Positions 25,001 to 34,000 of a DNA stretch of 64,000 bases are shown in pieces. Below the pieces are notes generated by a model that made no database searches, was not told where the DNA came from, and worked only from the letters and a program-made list of their open reading frames with translations. Each line of letters starts with the position of its first letter. Position 1 is the first letter of the stretch. The position numbers were made by a program, and so were the translations under genes. This stretch comes from Cliona cf. orientalis (taxonomy: Eukaryota; Porifera; Demospongiae; Clionaida; Clionaidae), in contig OZ005696.1 of NCBI GenBank assembly GCA_963930775.1, forward strand, positions 6,882,001-6,946,000, given 5' to 3'.

Positions 25001-28000
25001 TAGCTGCCTGACTCAAAGGCTAAGATCACACAAACATGGTGTACTTGCTTCCCTATAATAATATTGTATTTATTGCTGGAGCACAGTTGGATGTAGAGAA
25101 AAAGTTTTTGAAAAAGCTAGTTCCATGCATTAAATGTTTAATATTAGCTAAACAATAAATAGGCAAACCGGTCGCCATGGTATAGGCCTATGTATAGTCT
25201 CATGCCCAGCCTCTGTCCCCACGAGATTAGTCAGCTAGGTGGCATTGATGAAAATTAATAACTACCAGGCCCTGAGGGCACTAAAAAAAGAACAGTAACA
25301 AGTATAAAAAACAATTGAATAAAATTGAAGGATGAAGTAGGGATGGCAGTGCCAAAAAGTACACAAACAAGATTCGTAGGGATAACGTATCACATCAACT
25401 ATACATCCCTACGCTTGCTTTTTGAGTAGCCATGCACACACTGGCATAATAATATTATATATGGGGCACATGCATGCAGGAATGGAAAATCAATACTGTA
25501 TACCCAGGGATCAATATCAATAGTAGTGACACTTTTAAATTACATGCTGAATCAGATATGTATGAGAAAAGCAAGCGTAGGGATGTATAGTGGATGTGAT
25601 ACGTTATCCCTACGAATCTTGTTTGTGTACTTTTTGGCACTGCCATCCCTACTTCATCCTTCAATTTTATTCAATTGTTTTTTATACTTGTGTTGTATGT
25701 AGTGATAGGTCATCCATGTGCTCAATAGCTCTGAACGCACTCACATAATTCACAATTGGCAGTGCGATAGAAATCATCAACATTGACCCTAAAATAGCTC
25801 ACCAACACGCTACCAGCTCGAGCAGATGGCTAGAAAACGAGAAAAGGTAATTAAGGCACAGGAGTAGTATCTATAGCAACAAGGCTATAGTAATAGTCTG
25901 GGTGCCAAGGATATACATTATGATTAATGCTATAAAGTCTTGGCTAGCTGTACAATTCGTTATGCAGCCATAATAGGGCCAAAGCTCCCGATAATACTGG
26001 GAATACACATGCAGTAGCTGGTGTGATATTATGTGATTGACCATGTCCTCTCTGTCCCAGACCCCACACTGACAGTGGAGAATGTGACTAGAGCCATGGA
26101 GAAGGTCACAGTGGACAAGAGGAGAGGAGTGTGGGAGGGGATGTTCAGGAAGGGAACTGTTGAAGAGATTTACAGCAGTCATTCCAGTGAAGAGGAGAAA
26201 CTACATTCTTGTGCTGATGTCTATGCTAACTGCAAACCTGACTCATCATGGGAAACTCTTGTTAGGGTGTCATTTTTCTGTGGTGAAATGGCAGCAGCCA
26301 AAGAAGCAAAATCTTTCCTTCAATACAATGGTGGGTGGTTCATAGTGTAATACATCAGGTGTTCCCTACACACTAGCCAAATTACATGTAGCTGTTTGCT
26401 ACTTCTGTACCCTAAGCACTGTTTCGTATTTAACTATGACAGTGATACTTAAATATCAGCCCATGGCATCCCCCAGTATAGATCCAATGTAAGGTGCCCA
26501 TGGGCCCTTTTTCGCAAAGGTGCAATCATTAAATTTTTGCTCTACAGTGGAACCCCTCTATAGCGCCAGCGGCCACCATTGGGGAATGAAGTTTTGACCT
26601 TTATAGAGGGGTTGCCCTATCTCAGGATTTTTTTCAAAATTGCAATAATGCAACTTCAATTATGCATAAAAAACTCAGCATGGTGAAAATATTCTTTGAA
26701 TGTGCTCTGCCTAGTGGAGTTGGGGCTCGTATAGCGAAGGAAGGTTAGCCCTATCAGTGGATGTTGCACCTGTGTCTTAGCATCTATCTGCACAGATGGG
26801 TGTGGCATGCCTAAAATTTCATGGAGAAACTATCATGGGTGGCTAGAAAATCGTAAAATTTGTGAAGATTTTCTTCCTCAAAAGTTTTTTGCTATACGGT
26901 ATGTAGCTAATAGGAAAATTGGAACTGTAATTGTTGTATTTGTGGTTTTCCCCAGACCCCACTCTGATGGTGGAGAATGTGGCCGGTGTGATGGAAAAAG
27001 TTGTAGTGGATAAGAGGAGACAGCTGTGGAACAGAGTGCTTAGAAAAGAAGCGCAAAGGATGCCAAAACCCACTCTAGATATTGTTGATGAGATTTATAG
27101 CAGTCATTCCAGTGAGAAAGAGAAGATGCATGCCTGTAGTGATGTGTATGTCAACTGTTGTCCAGAGTCATCCTGGGAACACCTCACCTCACTGCTGTAT
27201 GAAAAGGATGAGCTGACTGCAGTGGATCAGGCCAGACTATTCCTGCCTCCTAGAGGTAAATTGTACACATTAATGATAGTAACACTCAGTACTTGAGAGG
27301 TATTAATCCTTGGTGCTTACGCCATAGGGTACAGTACTCGTTCTCTCTGTCTGCTTGTGTATAGACGACTTAAGGCATGACCGTTTAGCCCATTAACTGC
27401 ACATGTTGGTGGTCAACGCTGCCATAGCTTTTATACAGCGTACGATCGCTAGTGCATTTCTCGTCTCTCAGCTCACCTACGACATCGAAAAGGCATTGAA
27501 GCTTCCGGATGTAACGCTCTCGGGCTGCTGTAGACAAACTGTCGGTGTACTTCTTGCTCGTGATCGATCTTGCTAGCTTCCACTGGCATACTTGCAGTAT
27601 ACGCAGTATTGCCGCTTGACCACCAAAATGGCTGATAGCAACGGCTTGTATGCAGTTAATGGGCTAAACGGTCACGCCTTAAGTCGTCTATATCTGTTAC
27701 CATGAAATCTGCTGCCTACCTTGTTTTTTTACGTCGAAAGGGAGGTGTCATAGGGTTCTTTATGGTGTTTTCAAGATTTTGGTTTTTGCTAAAAACCCTT
27801 TGTTAAAGAGTTCTGGTGTCATTTGCAGGTCACCACCCCCTTCCTTGTTCAATGCATGGTGAGCTTTTGCTTGACAGAAGAGACAGCAATGGCTTCTTTT
27901 TAACGTATGTATGGCAGACATAGATCCAACAAGATGACTGGCTTACATGTATCTTGAACAACACTGCTATGCTATATTGTCGTTGTCTGCTTGTGCAAGT

Positions 28001-31000
28001 AATGCCAACGTGCCGAGGATTATGTGCTCTAGACAGCTCTCCATGGTTCAGCTACAGTGTACCTCATGGTCACTCACACCCATCCTCTACAGAGCCAGCA
28101 ATTTGCCTACAATGTATTTTAATATTCCTAGGCAATGGCAATCAGACATGTATGTGACTACCCTAGTTTTAAATTAAATTTTGGTACCTCTATTAATTAT
28201 TCCTAGTTATACTGTATACAATGGGTCAGACGGACATTTTTCTTATATAGTTTGTATCCTAATCTGGAGGGCATAAAAGATACACTTTCCTACAAGTTTA
28301 GAAGGCTCACAAAAGTTACCAGGGCCTAACATGGGTCTAGGGGCCATAGAGACGCATTCTTGAGCTCAAGCAAGTGGCGCAAAGTGCCGTGCATTTCAAC
28401 AGGCCTGCTTAGCAGGCCTCTGAGCCTCAAGCAAAGCGAGAGCAAGAATATCGCCATTACACAGTGAGTTCGAGCATTGCAGCTACAGCCACTCTTGGCC
28501 TGCAATGAGGGGTGAGGTCTACACCATAATAGCATAGGTTCAAAGTTTGGTGCTGCTTTCATCTGCACATACGCACTGTATTAACTGGCAATCGATTGTA
28601 CATGTACTGAGCATGCTGTTTGTAGTGTTCAGCCACATTATCCCATGATTGTGACATCAAACATACTTGTCATATGTATACAATGTACATGATAGTTTAT
28701 AGCTTAACAAGGATGGGCACACACACTCTCACTTGTCTGTGTTAATAGCAGCTGAACTGTACTAGAGCACCACAGACCCCTGTGTTGATAGCAGCTGAAC
28801 TGTACTAGAGCACCACAGGCATGCATCACCCCATCTACATCCTAAAGCTAGCTGGAAGAGAAAAACTCCGGGCAGCCGCCGGGAATCGAACCCAGGGCCA
28901 CTGACTTAAGCCGCCAGCGCTCTACCACTGAGCCACGACCACCCTTAGGCACCCGAACGCCATGCATGTATGTACAGTAGTTACCTATACTACCCTACCA
29001 TGTAGCCAGAAATTTTGGCGGGAATTAAATTTGGCAGATTGGCCTCAACCAACAAGAATAAAAATGTTGGCGGATTTTAATTTGGCAGATGGCTGAGCCA
29101 TGCCCCAAATCTGCCGTATGCACATGCACGCTGGAGATCATTGAGGTGAGTGGCTTGCTTTCGATTAAGCAATGGAGCGCTGCGTATGTAGGCATCATAG
29201 TATTTGGACTCCAACCATCTATGAGAGATTATTCTGCACTAAAGGAGAAATCGAAAACGAGCCTTGAAGGATCGGTACGTGGTAGAAGTGATTCCAGTGA
29301 GTGATACCAGGTACCAAGTTAGTGCAAATACCAGACGGTGACACCCACCAATTTGCTTCACAATGTGCAATCACCTTCGCGTGTGCAAAATGTGGGAATG
29401 ACTTAATATTGGTAAATTTTAATTTGGTGGCTGGCTGGCTGATCCCCCAAACCGCCAAATTTTCCAGCTATAATTATTATGGTATGTTCAAATCTATAAA
29501 ATCATGCCCTGTATATGTATATTCTGGGCAAGTGCCCACTACTGGATAAGTATTCATGCGCCCACAATGTATCACTGTTTACTTGTCCCCGCAGACCTCA
29601 CTCTCACCACTGATAAACTCACAGAGCTGTTTCAATCAGTGAGGGATCCAGATCATCGTCCAATACTTTCAAGATCTTTGGATTTTGGAATTGGAGGGTT
29701 CCTTGGTCTACCAGAGTCTGCATTAGCAGAGATCAGGATCTGCTACCAGAGCAATGCTAAGCGTAAAGAGGCTTACCTGGATACATACGTCCATCGTCAC
29801 CCATGCCCATCGTGGAAGAAGATTTGTGAGCTTCTGAAGAAATATTTCCTTATACAAGAGGCTTATGAGGTGGAGGATACCTACATTCAAGGCATGCATC
29901 TAATACAAATTTTAAGCTATTAAGCAACATATACAATGTGGCATGTCATGTAGCTGCGTACTTGAGCACAATTGATAGCAGTGCATGCATAGCACCATAG
30001 TTTGTCAGACAGGAAGATGAGAGGGAGAGGGAGAGTATCGAACTGCGTGTAACAGCCGTTCGTACGGTTCATGACCTTTATAATGATATTCATTTGTGCA
30101 AGTCACTCTGGAATGTACTAGCACTTATGCACACGCACTAGCACTACTATGGTACAAGTATATGCACCTTGCATGCCCTAGGAAAGCAATAATCGTATTA
30201 TGTGGCTACAATCTCTTTACCAATGACGGGCCTGACCACTCAAAATTTGCTTCCTACGGCCCTGAGACTCTGTGATTGAAGCTTCAAAACTTAATTGTCA
30301 CTGTCGAAGTCGAGAGCCACTCTCAGATTCCCGATATAGACTATGTACCCACTATAATGACGACCTTTACCACATACGCCACTTCCACCATGCAGCTGCT
30401 AAGGACATGGTCAAGTTTTCATTTAAATATGAATCCATTCCATTTAGTAGCGCGCAGTGCAGTGGCACACTAATTTTGTGTTATCTTGACAGTTACGTAA
30501 TAGTGGGTGTGTACGGCACATTATCGGACAACTGGGCATATCTGATATGCCATTTTGTGATATGATGGACATGCTCAGAATGTGTTGCCATGATGAAGTC
30601 ATGTGACAGCACCCTGGCGCATGGCCAGTCCGGCCCTCGGCGATTCCCTAGCCCTAGCTCTATAATAGATCCTACTTATATCAAATACAGTGATCTGATT
30701 GGTTAAACTGTAGTATCTATCCTTCATAAAATACCTTGTAAGCCCCATAAAAAAAACCTTGTAAGCTCCATAAAAAAACCTGGTAAATTTTGTTAGCCTA
30801 TGGCTAGTTTGTTGCTAGGCAATTGTTTATATAATAAAGCTTTTGGACATTGTTGCTAGGATCTAAAGTAGCTAGACACTGTTCAGTCGGTTTCTACGTG
30901 ATTTAGAAGACCTCAGAGCTCAGTAGAACCCTCGGATTCTACACAGAGCCCTTCAGTCTTCTAAATCACGTAGAAACCTCCTAAACAGTATCTAACTATT

Positions 31001-34000
31001 ATCTAGCACATGCAGCGCTAGTGTTCTAGTGCTCTGCTGGATCGATCAAGGATATGAAAGCACAAGGCTCGAGGAACGGTAAGGCGCTAGGCATAAGCGA
31101 GCTACTTGCTAGCGCATGCAGTGCTAGTGCTCCGCTAGATACCGTAAATCGCAAATATTTTGTGTCTAACATATTTCATGCAATAATTTTTCGTGTTACC
31201 GTGTTTATGCTAATGGAACGCAAGCAAAAAAAAATAATTTCAAATCTGGTTTGCGCACAATTAGAGTCAAAACAATTCCAGGAAGTGAATTTTCTTGTGT
31301 TAATTAGATGTTGCGTTGTAATAGAACAATTAGCATAGCTTTGAGCGACGACGAATAGTGGCTATCGATGGCCGGTATCGTACCTGTGCCCCTGGCCCCG
31401 ATCATCACGAGGGTAGCCTGAGAAAGGCCTTCTGACAGCCGCGCCGCATGGTTAACGATGCCACTGAATCGTGCTGATCACAGCCTGAGGCCCTGGCTGC
31501 TGGACTTAGTGCAGTTCCAACTAAGGTCAGTCCCGAGTGTAGTTTAGTACCCTCATGAACGACGAACGACACTTGCGATTTGGTTAGCTATAGCTAGCAA
31601 CGAGTCCGAGAGACAGAGCGAGATATCCAGAACGCAAGCAGGTGTGGTTTAACCGTGCAGCACGCGGTTTGAGCATGCGCAATAGCCTCACCTTAGCACT
31701 ATTGCGCTAATTGGATTCATAGAAAATAATTACAGACAGTCGCTTCCGTTCTAATAGAATACAGAAAATTCCTGGAATTGAATTTTCTTGCGGTAATTGG
31801 ATCATGCGTTCTATTAGCACAAACACGGTAAGTAATTTTCGGACAAACAACCCTGTACCGCATTATCATTAATATTGTGTATGTATTTTTGCACATTTAA
31901 TTTTGGCATAAGCCAGGCTGTCCGAAAATATTTAACAACGAAATATTCGCAATTTACGGTAGATCATGGATATGAACCCTGCGCAAGGCTCGAGGAGCGG
32001 TAACATACAGATTAATAGCTGCTGCCAACAATAAACCTTAGAACTTGGTTTTCTCCCTAAACGGAAGAGTCTCATCGCTACATCGATATCGGCCACCTAA
32101 CGCTGACTTCTTTGTCAGCATCATAGGCATAGGAATGCAAGTTAACAAGGGGTGTGGCTAAGAATTTTGCGCAGATATGATCTTCCATCTTCTACAATGG
32201 AATATTGACAGCAAACCATGTAAGATGAATTATACTGATCCCGACAAATGGGACAGACACGTTAATTGATGGCATCCCCCTGGACATAATAATTTATATC
32301 CCCCAGACTCGATTCTATAGACGGGGGATGCTATATGGTATGACACCGGTATGCATGAAAGTTGCATGGTATTTGATGAATGCCGCATTAATCCACGAGA
32401 ATTTAGCAAATAGTGTGATCCTTTAAGCTTTAATCCAGGTATATTATTTGTCAGATATAAGAGGTAACTACATAGTGCTGTACACTGTAAGTTACTATCT
32501 ATAAGGTACTGTACACTATAGCTAATTAATGGCTCCAGATGGCCTTAAAATTCGCTTGAAATACCAAATACACTATAGATTACCTCATGGGTTATAATTA
32601 CCTAATCACCACAGAAAAAATAAAGTGCTATTATCTATAAACATCTGATGAAATTTTAATTATTGGCCATGCCATTACATGTAACTATGCAGTATCTGAT
32701 AGAACCCGGCATTACTTTGACATTGCCATGAAAGGAGGAACTTTGATGATCCGAAATGGTGGCGTATTTTTCCTTGGTCCTGGTGGGTCAGGAAAGACCT
32801 GCACTCTTCATGCTCTCCTTCTGGAGCCACCTCCATCTGTACGACAGAGCACTCCATGTGCTAAACGAACAGTGAGAACTATAGCTCAATGCAAGGTGGG
32901 AGTGGAGGGAGTTTACTTCATTCGAATCCAAGATGACCAGTATTCTGACATGCTCAGCACAACAGCCAAGCAGTTACAGCCACAACCGCCCAGCATCAGC
33001 ACAGCCACTCCCACACCACCTGAAGAAGGAGCAATATCGAGAGATGATGCTTCAGTTCCTAGTCCAGCATTAGTCAGTCAACACATTGAGGAGGCAGACT
33101 CACACACTACCAAACAAGAAGAGAATCCAGATGTAAGTCCAGAAAAGAAGCAAAAGAAACCTTCATCTCGCCGCAGTGGTTTCGAGAAAGAATTGCTTCG
33201 TCGAATGCAGTTGGTGCCAAAGAGATCAGAGAATCTCATCGACAAAGATCTAATAGACATGAAGGATTCAGGGGGGCAACCAATGTTCCATGAAGTGCTA
33301 CCCCTCTTTGTCAAAAACACCACGTTCGGTGTACTTACAGTGAAGTTAAATGAAAGGCTGGATAGCTACCCCATGGTAGACTATTACAGCAATGGCAAAC
33401 CAGTAGGAGAGCCATTCCCATCTCCCTTTACCCATCTGCAGACCTTTCGCCACTGTATGAGGGTCCTTCAGTCGACTTGTAGCAAAGGCACCTGCCCAAA
33501 GCTTGTGTTCATCGGCACCCATAAAGACCTCGAGCAGGAATGCCCAGATGAAAACAGAGAGGAAAAAAATCGAAAGCTTCGAAGCATAATCCCTCCAAAT
33601 CTGAAGCAAAGCATCCTCTACTATGAGCATTCAAATGAAGAGCTTCTGTTTGGGGTCAATGTCAAAATACCAGGAGATATCGATCGTAAGATGATAGGGT
33701 GTGTACGAGAAAGAATGATAAAGGAGTTACGAAAGCTCCCACAGGAAAAAATTCCACTTCAGTACTTTGCCTTGGAGAATGCCTTCTTGCGATTGGCAAA
33801 GTACCAACGTAAAGGAGTTCTGAGCAAAGAAGATTGCTTTCAAGAGGCAGCTGCGTATCATTTCACGAAGGAATCTTTTGAAGCAGCCTTGAAGTACCTT
33901 CATGGCCTCAAGCTTATCTTCTACTATGAAGAGGTCCTTCCAGAAGTGGTCTTCAATGATGCCCAGACCATCCTTGACAAGATCACTGAGCTTGTTGAAT

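Larger units (their letters stand above)
29935..32690. other. Long intron filled with repeats
   Basis: No exon-like stretch seen between module 6 and the GTPase exon. It holds the repeat at 30405-30625, the inverted repeat at 30873-30997 and the element at 31140-31961. Confidence 0.55.
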
